Assembly (NCBI RefSeq): GCF_000423065.1
Contig: NZ_AUHG01000012.1
Span: 248,001 to 312,000, forward strand
Reading direction: 5' to 3'
Length of the DNA: 64,000 bases
DNA from: Christiangramia echinicola DSM 19838
Lineage (GTDB): Bacteria > Bacteroidota > Bacteroidia > Flavobacteriales > Flavobacteriaceae
Shown: positions 36,453 to 44,785 of the stretch, in pieces
Layout of the letters: each line of letters starts with the position of its first letter
How positions within the stretch are numbered: the stretch's first letter is position 1
Program-made: the position numbers and the translations under genes
The notes under the pieces: model-generated
Told to the model about the DNA's origin: nothing
Database searches by the model: none
The model's input: the letters and a program-made list of their open reading frames with translations, nothing else

Positions 36453-37989
36453 TAAAAACGTCTAACAATTCCTTTTTAGATTGCTCTTCCTGTTGTAGTA
36501 AATCGGACAGGTCGCTTTGTAAACCCGCCATTTTGGAATCAAAATCAATATTTTCATCCCGGTTTACAAATTCAATATACTTACTGGGCACCAATGAAAA
36601 ATCCTTTTTTTTAATATCTTCTTTGGTGGCACTGTAACAATATTCCGGGATATCTTTATAATCGGTGTTTTCCTGTTGCCAATCGTGGTAGGTTTTGGCA
36701 ATATCCTGAATATGCTTTGGACTAAACTGAATAAATTTTTTCTCAAATGGTTCCCCAATCTGGCGTAAATCCAGAAACAAAACCTCCTCCTCCCTATCCC
36801 GGTAATGGCGTTCCTGATCACCAATAGAACGTGAATGTGCGGTTTTATTCCTATTCAGGATCCAAACGGTTACACTTATGTTAGTGGTATAAAACATATT
36901 TTGTGGTAAAATCACTATAGCTTCCACCAGGTTGTTTTCCACCAATTTTCTCCTAATTTTATATTCTTCGCCACCCCCGGAAAGAGCTCCATTTGCCAGA
37001 ATAAACCCGGCAACCCCATCATCTGAAAGTTTGGAAACCATATTTAGAATCCAGCCGTAGTTTGCGTTGCTTTTTGGAGGGACTTCATAACCCTGCCATC
37101 GAGGATCATCAATTAATTCCTGCGGCCCACGCCAGTCCTTTTGATTAAAGGGCGGGTTAGCCATAATATAATCTGCTTTCAGATCTTTATGCTGATCGTT
37201 GCTAAAGGTATCGGCCGCTTTTTCACCCAGATTAGCAGATATCCCCCGAATGGCAAGGTTCATTTTTGCCATTTTGTAAGTAGTATTGGTGTACTCCTGT
37301 CCGTAAATTGAAATTTCCCGTTTGCTCCCGTGGTGGCTTTCGATAAACTTGATAGACTGCACGAACATTCCACCTGAACCACAGGCCGGGTCATAAATTA
37401 TCCCTTTATAGGGTTCTATCATTTCAGCAATAAGGTTTACAATACTCTTTGGCGTATAGAATTCTCCCTTTCCTTTTCCTTCCGCCAACGCGAATTTGGA
37501 CAAAAAGTATTCATATACACGCCCCACAATATCCTGGGATTTGTCTTTTTGAGTATCTATTTTATTAATGGTGTCTAAAAGAGAGGCTAATTTACTTTTG
37601 TCCAGTCCTAAGCGGGAAAAATAATTGTCCGGCAATGCACCCTTTAGAGATGGGTTGTTCTTTTCGATCTGGTTTAACGCGGTATCAATCTTTAGTGCAA
37701 TATCGTCTTGCTTCGCATTTTTAATAAGATAGTTCCATCGGGAAGTCTCTGCTAAGAAAAAGACGTTCTTCATATTATAGAAGTCTTTCATCTCAAGATA
37801 CTTTTCTTTGCCTTCGGCAACAAGTTCCTCACGGCGCACTTCAAATTTATCACTGGCAAATTTCAGGAAGATAAGCCCGAGCACCACATGTTTGTATTCT
37901 GAAGGTTCGATGGAGCCACGTAATTTATTCGCAGCATCCCACAGGCTTTCTTCAATAGATTTTTCTTTGGTAGTTTTCTTTTTTGCCAT
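36424..37989 (-). CDS. hsdM: Type I restriction N6-adenine methyltransferase HsdM
   Basis: HsdM methylates adenine in the half-sites chosen by HsdS and is required for restriction. The 521 residues carry an N-terminal helical domain, the SAM-binding motif DPACGSGG at 200-207 and catalytic NPPF at 278-281. It is the first gene of the minus-strand operon hsdM-hsdS-TIR-SLOG-TIR-TIR-AlbA-hsdR, in which all spacings are at most six bases or overlaps. Confidence 0.97.
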   Translation of the reverse strand: MAKKKTTKEKSIEESLWDAANKLRGSIEPSEYKHVVLGLIFLKFASDKFEVRREELVAEGKEKYLEMKDFYNMKNVFFLAETSRWNYLIKNAKQDDIALKIDTALNQIEKNNPSLKGALPDNYFSRLGLDKSKLASLLDTINKIDTQKDKSQDIVGRVYEYFLSKFALAEGKGKGEFYTPKSIVNLIAEMIEPYKGIIYDPACGSGGMFVQSIKFIESHHGSKREISIYGQEYTNTTYKMAKMNLAIRGISANLGEKAADTFSNDQHKDLKADYIMANPPFNQKDWRGPQELIDDPRWQGYEVPPKSNANYGWILNMVSKLSDDGVAGFILANGALSGGGEEYKIRRKLVENNLVEAIVILPQNMFYTTNISVTVWILNRNKTAHSRSIGDQERHYRDREEEVLFLDLRQIGEPFEKKFIQFSPKHIQDIAKTYHDWQQENTDYKDIPEYCYSATKEDIKKKDFSLVPSKYIEFVNRDENIDFDSKMAGLQSDLSDLLQQEEQSKKELLDVFNELGYAIKL

Positions 37990-38247
37990 TATTAAGATTC
38001 GGGTATGTAGTAAATAATTTATGCTTCCGAGGTAGGGTAGAGTAGCTGGAGCAATTTAGTAAAAATCTTTCTAATGTTAAAGGATTCTAAAGATTGGGCA
38101 TTTGAATCTCTGAAAGGTTGCAGTTGGCTATTGTGCGGAATATAGCACGCTGAGTTGTCGGCTTGTTTTTTTGTTGTTTGTTTTATAAATTATTCGTTTT
38201 CATGGAATACCCCATATTAGCCCCTTTAATCGCCGTTAGACACAGTC

Positions 38248-39186
38248 TTACCAAATACTTTTAATTTCAATTTTATTTAATTTTTCTTGAAGAGCTTTCG
38301 CTTCTTTATTATTACTATTCTCTTCAAGAAACTGATTAACCGAGTTGAGCATCATTTCCTTTAATTTTGACATTTCAGCATGTTTTAGTTGTTCTTCAAT
38401 TTCATCATCAGCGTTATAAATCGTAAAAGAGCTGTTTTCTAATTCATCTAACCATTCTCTAAAAGTTTCTTTTTTCATTTTTTCGAAGAATGAATTAGTT
38501 GATTTTATTAGATATTTTGAAAGTTCATAACCGAGTTCAATGCCTTGACCTCCATCCCTTTTTTTAAATGAATCTATTAAGCTTGGTAGTTTTTGTTCCC
38601 CAATTCTAGCTTCTAAATTATCCAAAATTTGAGGTCCGATTTGAATTACCCAATCGTGAATTTTCTTGTCAACTTCTTGACCGTGAGATGCTCGATTAAG
38701 GAATGGTAAAATGTCTATTATAGCTGAAGATTCTATATAGGTGAGTACTCCATTTGTGGAGAGTTCTCTAGTCAATTGATTAATACCCTTATTTTTTATA
38801 GAAATCGAATTATGTTCGGCTAAATCTTTTAGTCGGGATTCAATTTCCATTCTCAAACCGGACAACGCCAAGTTTGAGTCTAAATCAACTACATTTAAAA
38901 AAGAATATTTATAATGTTCTTTGGAAGTTTCTACTGAATCATCTTGTTTTATCCACCCTGCACCTATTAATTTCTCAGTAGCATTTTCTAATTGATGATA
39001 TTCAAATTTTAATCCTCCAGGCAATTCAAAGGACTTAAAAAGTGGTGCTAACCAAGGAACAATAATTATGACAACTAAAATTACTGTTATTCCGTCAATT
39101 TTAAGTCCTGGCCATAGTAAATGAGATACGATAAAAATTAAGCCTATTATTGATATTGTAATTTGAATAATTCTTTTTTCTATCAT
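38248..39186 (-). CDS. Membrane-anchored hypothetical protein, 312 residues
   Basis: I do not recognise a family. Two membrane helices at about residues 7-27 and 32-50 are followed by a long cytoplasmic, mostly helical and charged region to the C-terminus. It is transcribed in the same direction as the restriction operon and sits 258 bases upstream of hsdM. Its position inside the defence island and its membrane-plus-sensor layout resemble abortive-infection effectors, but that is only an inference. Confidence 0.65.
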   Translation of the reverse strand: MIEKRIIQITISIIGLIFIVSHLLWPGLKIDGITVILVVIIIVPWLAPLFKSFELPGGLKFEYHQLENATEKLIGAGWIKQDDSVETSKEHYKYSFLNVVDLDSNLALSGLRMEIESRLKDLAEHNSISIKNKGINQLTRELSTNGVLTYIESSAIIDILPFLNRASHGQEVDKKIHDWVIQIGPQILDNLEARIGEQKLPSLIDSFKKRDGGQGIELGYELSKYLIKSTNSFFEKMKKETFREWLDELENSSFTIYNADDEIEEQLKHAEMSKLKEMMLNSVNQFLEENSNNKEAKALQEKLNKIEIKSIW

Positions 39187-39337
39187 ACTATCTTTTAGAT
39201 TGTGCCTAATCTTGTTATATCCTCAGCAAGATAACTATTACATCCAAAAATTATTTAGATTAGACGCATAACTAGTTTCAGAAAAGATGAAAAAGTATAA
39301 ATAATCAAATCAGAAAAGAATGCCAACATTAATTTTT

Positions 39338-39661
39338 CTATTTTGCTTTAAGATTATTTAACTGCTTGGCAAGTTGCCGTAAATTGGAGGTTCCAATAGA
39401 TTCATAGACTTCTGCAAAGTTCTTAATTGTAAATCCCATAGCTTCCACTATTAGAATTAAAGTAGCTGTACTAGGATTGGTCTTTGCATTGAGAATATTG
39501 GTAACTGTAGCTTTTCTTAAGACTGCAAACGAAGCTATTTTTCCTTGACTTGTAGCAATATCTTTTGTTTGATTTTCAGAGTAAGATTTTGCTTGGTTTA
39601 GAAGAATGTTTAGAGTTATTGCAGTCTTAAACTTAATATGGTTTACTAACTCTTTTTCCAT
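39338..39661 (-). CDS. Small helix-turn-helix regulator (XRE-like, tentative)
   Basis: The 107-residue protein, starting at the ATG at 39661 (a TTG directly before is possible), has a central HTH-like stretch FAVLRKATVTNILNAKTNPS and a following helix as in XRE/Cro-type regulators. A perfect 22-bp inverted repeat lies 18 bases upstream of its start, the expected place for an autoregulatory operator. It may control the restriction island or the region at 39745-40380. Confidence 0.7.
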   Translation of the reverse strand: MEKELVNHIKFKTAITLNILLNQAKSYSENQTKDIATSQGKIASFAVLRKATVTNILNAKTNPSTATLILIVEAMGFTIKNFAEVYESIGTSNLRQLAKQLNNLKAK

Positions 39662-39678
39662 CAATGCAAGTAAATGAG

Positions 39679-39728
39679 TATAAAATAAATTATCGGTACG
39701 CTTTGACGTACCGATAATTTATTTTATA
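39679..39728. repeat. Perfect 22-bp inverted repeat, likely operator
   Basis: Arms 39679-39700 and 39707-39728 are exact complements across a six-base loop (CTTTGA). There is no T-run on the far side typical of a terminator for the plus strand, and it lies just upstream of the HTH regulator gene, which favours an operator. A terminator or a recombination site is possible. Confidence 0.75.
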
Positions 39729-39798
39729 TTTGATTGTTTTTATTAAATTTGCGAAACTTCTTAAAGTAAAAATATTAGAAGCATTCGCTTTGAATCTC

Positions 39799-39942
39799 GC
39801 GTCAGAAAACTGGTAATTTTCAAATAAACCACGAGAGGATAAGTAAGGATGCTCACGACCCGGGCGTGAGTTTGCTGCTTATTGTGGTTTTAAGGTATAC
39901 CAGTACCTCTGATGCAATAAGATGAGCTCTCACGCCTTTTTT
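39799..39942 (+). ncRNA. Predicted nested structured RNA with terminator-like alternative fold
   Basis: Successive pairings enclose one another: GCGTCAGA (39799-39806) with TCTGATGC (39908-39915); ACTGGTA (39809-39815) with TACCAGT (39898-39904); AAACCAC (39826-39832) with GTGGTTT (39884-39890); ATAAG (39839-39843) with CTTAT (39878-39882); and CTCACG (39852-39857) with CGTGAG (39865-39870). The last arm, as GGCGTGAG (39863-39870), can instead pair with CTCACGCC (39929-39936) before six T, a terminator-like option. A riboswitch-like or attenuator leader, or a small RNA, is possible; no known class was recognised. Confidence 0.55.
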
Positions 39943-40017
39943 GTATTTAGGTGTTTCCTGCTCTACTTATTTTTTAAAGCATTTGTTTCTTCACTGAAAA
40001 GACGTCGCTATAATTAA
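39922..40017 (+). CDS. Possible 31-residue membrane peptide
   Basis: An ATG frame encodes MSSHAFFVFRCFLLYLFF at its start and ends in KRRRYN, giving one hydrophobic helix followed by a basic tail. It starts in the 3' end of the structured RNA region. Small leader-type or toxin-like membrane peptides have this layout. No Shine-Dalgarno is evident, and chance cannot be ruled out. Confidence 0.35.
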   Translation: MSSHAFFVFRCFLLYLFFKAFVSSLKRRRYN

Positions 40018-40080
40018 TCCTACATTTTAAAAAAAGGTCAAAGCGGCCGGCATTCCCGACGGAGTGTTTTTATCAAGCTT

Positions 40081-40132
40081 GTTTACGGGAACGAGGTAAA
40101 ATCCGCTAATAATCCCGTGGGATACTGTAAAC
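40081..40132 (+). repeat. Second foldable segment, GTTTACGGGA arms
   Basis: ACGGGA (40085-40090) pairs with TCCCGT (40113-40118) and GTTTAC (40081-40086) pairs with GTAAAC (40127-40132). The pairings share two bases, so the fold has an asymmetric bulge or two alternative states. Confidence 0.45.
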
Positions 40133-40299
40133 AGTTTATTCTATTACAGTAGTTGGGTGGGCAAAAGCCAATTCTCATGTAGAGATGGTTTTGGGAACGG
40201 TGATTTTTTGCTCCAATTTAATAGTTTGTTTAGCCAATAAAAAAATGCATATGGAAAAAAGAAAAGTGAACACTCGTTTTGACGGGTAAAAGCAAAAAA

Positions 40300-40334
40300 G
40301 CCTTCCCTTGAGATTGCAGTCGTCCAGGGAAGGC
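40300..40334 (+). repeat. 9-bp hairpin in the SusC leader
   Basis: GCCTTCCCT (40300-40308) and AGGGAAGGC (40326-40334) pair perfectly around a 17-base loop. No T-run follows, so it is not a normal terminator. It sits 45 bases before the susC ATG and could be a protein-binding or attenuation element. Confidence 0.65.
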
Positions 40335-40379
40335 CTAAGCTTTAATAAAACAAATGTTTCATTTAACTAATGTAAAATT

Positions 40380-43367
40380 ATGAAAAATTTTTACAAGCGG
40401 GGCATGCTTATCATCATGTTCCTCTTAGCCATGGCCTTATTGGTCATGTTAGCGATGGGTCAGGCCAAAGCGGCAACGCCCTACTCTCCTACCCTATTTT
40501 ACCAGCAACCAATTACTGGTGCCATTACGAATACTAATGGAAAGTCTCTACCGGGAGTTACAGTTCTGATAAAGAATAAGCAGTACGGCACAAACACAGA
40601 CCTTTCAGGGAATTATAGTATAAATGCCAATTCACAGGACACCCTTGTTGTTACATCTATTGGATATAAAGACCAAGAAATAGGGATTAATGGACGTTCC
40701 ATTATTAATGTAATACTCAAAGAAGATATTGCGTCGCTTAACGAAGTAGAGATTAATGCAGGTTATTACACTACAACACAGCGAGAACGTACCGGTAACA
40801 TTTCCCGCGTAACCGCAGAGGAAATAGAAAACCAACCGGTGGTTAGCCCTATCCAGGCCCTTCAGGGAAGAATGGCCGGAGTGGAAATTATTTCCGGTGG
40901 GGCTAATCCCGGTATGGCATCTACCATAAGAATTAGAGGAACCAACAGTTTAAGGAAGGATGGTAATTACCCACTCTACATTATAGACGGTGTTCCTATC
41001 AGTTCCGAACCGGTAGCAAGCAACTCACTATTAAGCACATCGGGAATAGATCCTTTAAATAATCTAAATCCGGCTAATATCGAAAGTATCGAGGTCCTCA
41101 AAGATGCAGATGCTACAGCAATTTATGGTTCTAGGGGCTCCAATGGTGTAGTTTTAATAACTACGAAATCCGGGTTTCAGTACGGGACAGGACTTGAAGC
41201 AAGGGTTTATACCGGGGTTTCTAAAGTACCAGGAAGAATGGATTTATTAAATACTGAAGAGTATTTACAGGTGAGACGAGAAGCTTTTCAAAATGACGAA
41301 GTTGAACCGGATGTAAACAATGCTTATGATCTCGTTTTATGGAACCAGGAACGTTATACCGACTGGCAGGAGTATTTGTTTGGTGGAAATTCAGAGGTCA
41401 CTAATGTTAATTTGTCGTTTTCCGGTGGCAATGAATCTACTTCCTTTAGACTGGGAGGAACTTATTTTACACAGGGCACCGTTTATCCGGGAGATTACGA
41501 TTACCGTAAGGGTACCGGTAATATGGCTTTAAACCATTTATCAAAAGATAATAAGTTTCAATTAAACTTGAAACTGAATTATGGGACAGATCGAAATAAC
41601 CTTGTTGGTAATGGTAATCTGGATCCTTCAATAATTCTATTGCCACCAAATGCACCTTCCATTTTCAATGAGGAAACAGCGCTGAACTGGGAAGAATGGG
41701 GAGAAGCCGGTCTTACGAATCCATTTGAAGGCTTCTATAATACTACCAACACACAAACAAAAAATTTAACTTCCAACGTCCTACTTTCCTATGAGATTTT
41801 TCCAGGATTAAAGTTGAAATCAAGTCTCGGCTATACTGATTATCAAAGTGACGAATTATGGAGGTTGCCGGCACGATCTTATAATCCTTCAAACAATCCG
41901 GTAAATAATTCTTTTCATCTTACTACCGGTCGAAGATCCTGGATCATAGAACCGCAGCTAACTTATAATAAAGGGTTTAATAAATTCCAGACCGAATTTT
42001 TATTAGGGGGAACTTTACAAAGAAATAAATCAACCCTTAGCAGTTTTCAAGGAAGCGGCTATGCATCTGAAGCGTTAATAGGTAATTTAAGTTCCGCAGA
42101 AAGTATCCTCAATGCTAAAAGTAGCGAAACGAAATATAAATACGCAGCAATCTTTTCCCGTATTGGATTGAACTGGGATAAGAAATATTTCTTGAATTTT
42201 ACGGCCCGTAGAGATGGGTCTTCCCGTTTTGGACCTAATAATCGATTTGCCAATTTTGGAGCGGTTGGCGCAGCATGGATAATTAGTGAAGAAGAGTTTC
42301 TAAAAAGCAATCTTTCTTTTCTATCCTTCGCAAAGCTTCGTGGAAGTTATGGTAGTACCGGCAATGATCAAATTGGAGACTACGGTTACCTTGATTCATA
42401 TCAGGCTACCAGAGGTATAAATGGTCTATACCCTACTTCATTAGCGAATCCCGATTATTCCTGGGAAGTGAATCGTAAACTTGAAGCAGCACTACAACTT
42501 GGATTCTTAAATGACCGTATAAATCTTGGATTAAGCTGGTATCGTAATAGGTCTTCTAACCAGTTGGTGGGGTATTCCCTGCCCTATATAACCGGCTTTA
42601 CTTCGGTTCAGGCCAATCTCCCGGCGACCGTTGAAAATCAAGGACTGGAGATCGAATTGGCAACCCTCAATTTAGATAAAAAGAATTTTAGCTGGAGATC
42701 GAATTTAAATATTACCATTCCAAAAAATGAGCTAATCAGTTACCCAGACTTAGAACAATCTTCTTATTCCAACACGTATCGTGTAGGATATCCTTTAAAT
42801 ATTGGTCTATTATATAAATATGAAGGACTTGATCCCGAAACTGGATTATATACTGTAAAAGATATTAATAATGATGGTAAACTTGATTTTGAAGATCGAG
42901 TGATCATTAAGGACCTGAATAGGCAATTCTTTGGAGGCATCAGTAATAATCTGAATTATAGAAATTTCAACCTGCAGTTTTTATTTCAATTTGTTAAGCA
43001 GGAAGGAATCCAGACCAACTTTCAGGCGGGAATCAATAAAAATGTATTAAGCTCTGTTTTGGATAACGACCGTTATCAAAGATATTCTGCCTCTTTTCTG
43101 GGAGGGACGGCTTATCGAAATGTTCTGGAAAGCTCCTTTCCATACCAGGATGCCTCATTTTTGAGGTTAAAAACGCTGTCATTAAGTTATGACTTATCCT
43201 CTAAGATGCTAGATCGCATGAATCTCAGAAAAGTCCAATTATTTCTACATGGACAGAATTTGTGGACGATTACCCCCTACACCGGCCTCGATCCAGAATT
43301 AGCAACTTCAGATTTGTCTGTAGGGAACCTACGATCTATTACAGCTGGCTTACAGTTTAATCTTTAA
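40380..43367 (+). CDS. SusC/RagA-type TonB-linked outer-membrane receptor
   Basis: A 995-residue SusC-family transporter that imports large ligands (glycans or peptides) with a SusD lid. It has a signal region (residues 1-32), a CarboxypepD_reg-like domain (about 43-115), a plug with IESIEVLKDADATAIYGSRG (about 235-255) and a C-terminal barrel ending GLQFNL. The partner SusD gene follows 10 bases later and an M16 peptidase comes next, which favours peptides over glycans as substrate. No glycoside hydrolase is nearby. Confidence 0.93.
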   Translation: MKNFYKRGMLIIMFLLAMALLVMLAMGQAKAATPYSPTLFYQQPITGAITNTNGKSLPGVTVLIKNKQYGTNTDLSGNYSINANSQDTLVVTSIGYKDQEIGINGRSIINVILKEDIASLNEVEINAGYYTTTQRERTGNISRVTAEEIENQPVVSPIQALQGRMAGVEIISGGANPGMASTIRIRGTNSLRKDGNYPLYIIDGVPISSEPVASNSLLSTSGIDPLNNLNPANIESIEVLKDADATAIYGSRGSNGVVLITTKSGFQYGTGLEARVYTGVSKVPGRMDLLNTEEYLQVRREAFQNDEVEPDVNNAYDLVLWNQERYTDWQEYLFGGNSEVTNVNLSFSGGNESTSFRLGGTYFTQGTVYPGDYDYRKGTGNMALNHLSKDNKFQLNLKLNYGTDRNNLVGNGNLDPSIILLPPNAPSIFNEETALNWEEWGEAGLTNPFEGFYNTTNTQTKNLTSNVLLSYEIFPGLKLKSSLGYTDYQSDELWRLPARSYNPSNNPVNNSFHLTTGRRSWIIEPQLTYNKGFNKFQTEFLLGGTLQRNKSTLSSFQGSGYASEALIGNLSSAESILNAKSSETKYKYAAIFSRIGLNWDKKYFLNFTARRDGSSRFGPNNRFANFGAVGAAWIISEEEFLKSNLSFLSFAKLRGSYGSTGNDQIGDYGYLDSYQATRGINGLYPTSLANPDYSWEVNRKLEAALQLGFLNDRINLGLSWYRNRSSNQLVGYSLPYITGFTSVQANLPATVENQGLEIELATLNLDKKNFSWRSNLNITIPKNELISYPDLEQSSYSNTYRVGYPLNIGLLYKYEGLDPETGLYTVKDINNDGKLDFEDRVIIKDLNRQFFGGISNNLNYRNFNLQFLFQFVKQEGIQTNFQAGINKNVLSSVLDNDRYQRYSASFLGGTAYRNVLESSFPYQDASFLRLKTLSLSYDLSSKMLDRMNLRKVQLFLHGQNLWTITPYTGLDPELATSDLSVGNLRSITAGLQFNL

Positions 43368-43377
43368 TTCAAATGAT

Positions 43378-44784
43378 ATGAAACCTTTAAATTATAAAAA
43401 ACAACTACTAATTATCCTTCTAAGCATTTTTACGCTGTCCTGCGAAGAGATGGTGGAACTGGATCCCCCATCAAACCAATTAATCCGGGAAGAGGTTTTT
43501 AATAATGAAGCAACTGTAAAAAGTGCGATGACGGGAATTTACAATGAGTTATTCCAGCTGGATTTTTCTAATGGGTACAGGAGCAGTGTTACAACACTTG
43601 CGGGATTGTCTGCTGATAATATCAGCAATATTAGCACTACCAATCTCTCAAGGATGGAGTTTGAACAAAATGAAGTAAATCCTGATAATCCTGACAATTT
43701 AAATATCTGGTCCAGTGCTTATAATATGATCTATATCACTAACTCATTTCTGGAAGGGATAAATAATTCACAAGTGCTCGATCAGGATTTCAAGAAACAA
43801 ATGGATGGACAAGCCAGATTTGTAAGGGCCTTCACTTACTTCTACTTGGTTAACTTATATGGAGATGTTCCATTAATTCTAAGCACCGATTATCGCGAAA
43901 ACCAGTTGGCATTCAGAACTCCTAAAAATGAGATTTACGACCAGATTCTTTTAGACTTGCAACAAGCGGAAGAGGAATTGTCTTCAGACTACGTAACTGG
44001 AGAACGAACACAGGTTAATAGATTTACCGTAAAGGCCCTGATGGCACGCTTTTACTTATATACTGAAAACTGGTCCAAGGCCGAAGAATTAAGCGGCCAT
44101 TTAATCGCCGAAAATGGAACCTACAAATTGCAGGATGATCTCAACGAGGTTTTTTTAGCAAATAGTAAGGAGGCGATTTGGCAGATTTCACCAATTGGGG
44201 GAAATGGTATCTCCACCCAGACCAATGAAGGAAACTTTTTCATTATAGATCCAATATTTTCATTCTTTGCAGCAATCCGCTTGCAGGAAGATTTTGTAGA
44301 GCAATTTGACACCGAAGATCTACGGTTACTCAACTGGATCGGTTATAACGAATCAAAAAATGCTCATTTTATTTATAAATATAAAATTTGGAATAGTACT
44401 GAGTATCCTATAAGGGAGTATTCCATGGTGTTAAGATTAGCAGAACAGTATTTAATACGTTCCGAAGCGCGAGCTATGCAGAATAATATTGCCGGCGCTA
44501 TCTCAGATTTAGATATCATTAGGCAACGAGCCGGTTTGAATTTACTGGCCGATTTAAATCCTACTATCGAACAGGCTGAGTTGCTGAACGAAATATTCCT
44601 GCAGCGCAGAAAAGAGTTGTTTGCTGAATGGGGACATCGTTGGTTAGACTTAAAGCGTAGCGATCGTACATCAGAAGCACTGGAGGATGAGAACCCTTAT
44701 TGGGAAGATACGGATTTATTATATCCGATTCCAGAGACTGAACGAATTAAAAATCCAAATCTAACACAAAATGAAGGTTATTAA
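43378..44784 (+). CDS. SusD/RagB-family surface lipoprotein
   Basis: The 468-residue protein has a signal peptide with lipobox ILLSIFTLSC (Cys22) and the helix-rich SusD/RagB pattern: a TPR-like N-terminal half and the C-terminal RKELFAEWGHRWLDLKRSD motif. SusD lids the SusC channel and binds the ligand on the cell surface. Spacing to susC is 10 bases and its stop lies two bases before the likely M16 ATG. Confidence 0.95.
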   Translation: MKPLNYKKQLLIILLSIFTLSCEEMVELDPPSNQLIREEVFNNEATVKSAMTGIYNELFQLDFSNGYRSSVTTLAGLSADNISNISTTNLSRMEFEQNEVNPDNPDNLNIWSSAYNMIYITNSFLEGINNSQVLDQDFKKQMDGQARFVRAFTYFYLVNLYGDVPLILSTDYRENQLAFRTPKNEIYDQILLDLQQAEEELSSDYVTGERTQVNRFTVKALMARFYLYTENWSKAEELSGHLIAENGTYKLQDDLNEVFLANSKEAIWQISPIGGNGISTQTNEGNFFIIDPIFSFFAAIRLQEDFVEQFDTEDLRLLNWIGYNESKNAHFIYKYKIWNSTEYPIREYSMVLRLAEQYLIRSEARAMQNNIAGAISDLDIIRQRAGLNLLADLNPTIEQAELLNEIFLQRRKELFAEWGHRWLDLKRSDRTSEALEDENPYWEDTDLLYPIPETERIKNPNLTQNEGY

Positions 44785-44785
44785 A

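Larger units (their letters stand above)
39665..40379 (+). other. Gene-poor regulatory stretch before SusC
   Basis: It contains, left to right: a 22-bp perfect inverted repeat, a TAAATTTG -7-like box (39744-39751), a long nested foldable segment (39799-39936), a possible 31-residue ORF (39922-40017), a second foldable segment (40081-40132) and a 9-bp hairpin (40300-40334). The last 45 bases form an AT-rich leader to the SusC ATG. I see no protein gene longer than 31 residues in it. Confidence 0.7.

Noticed and set aside
39781-39942. Retron ncRNA (msr-msd)
   Set aside because: The nested stems resemble one, but no reverse transcriptase gene lies near it on either strand.
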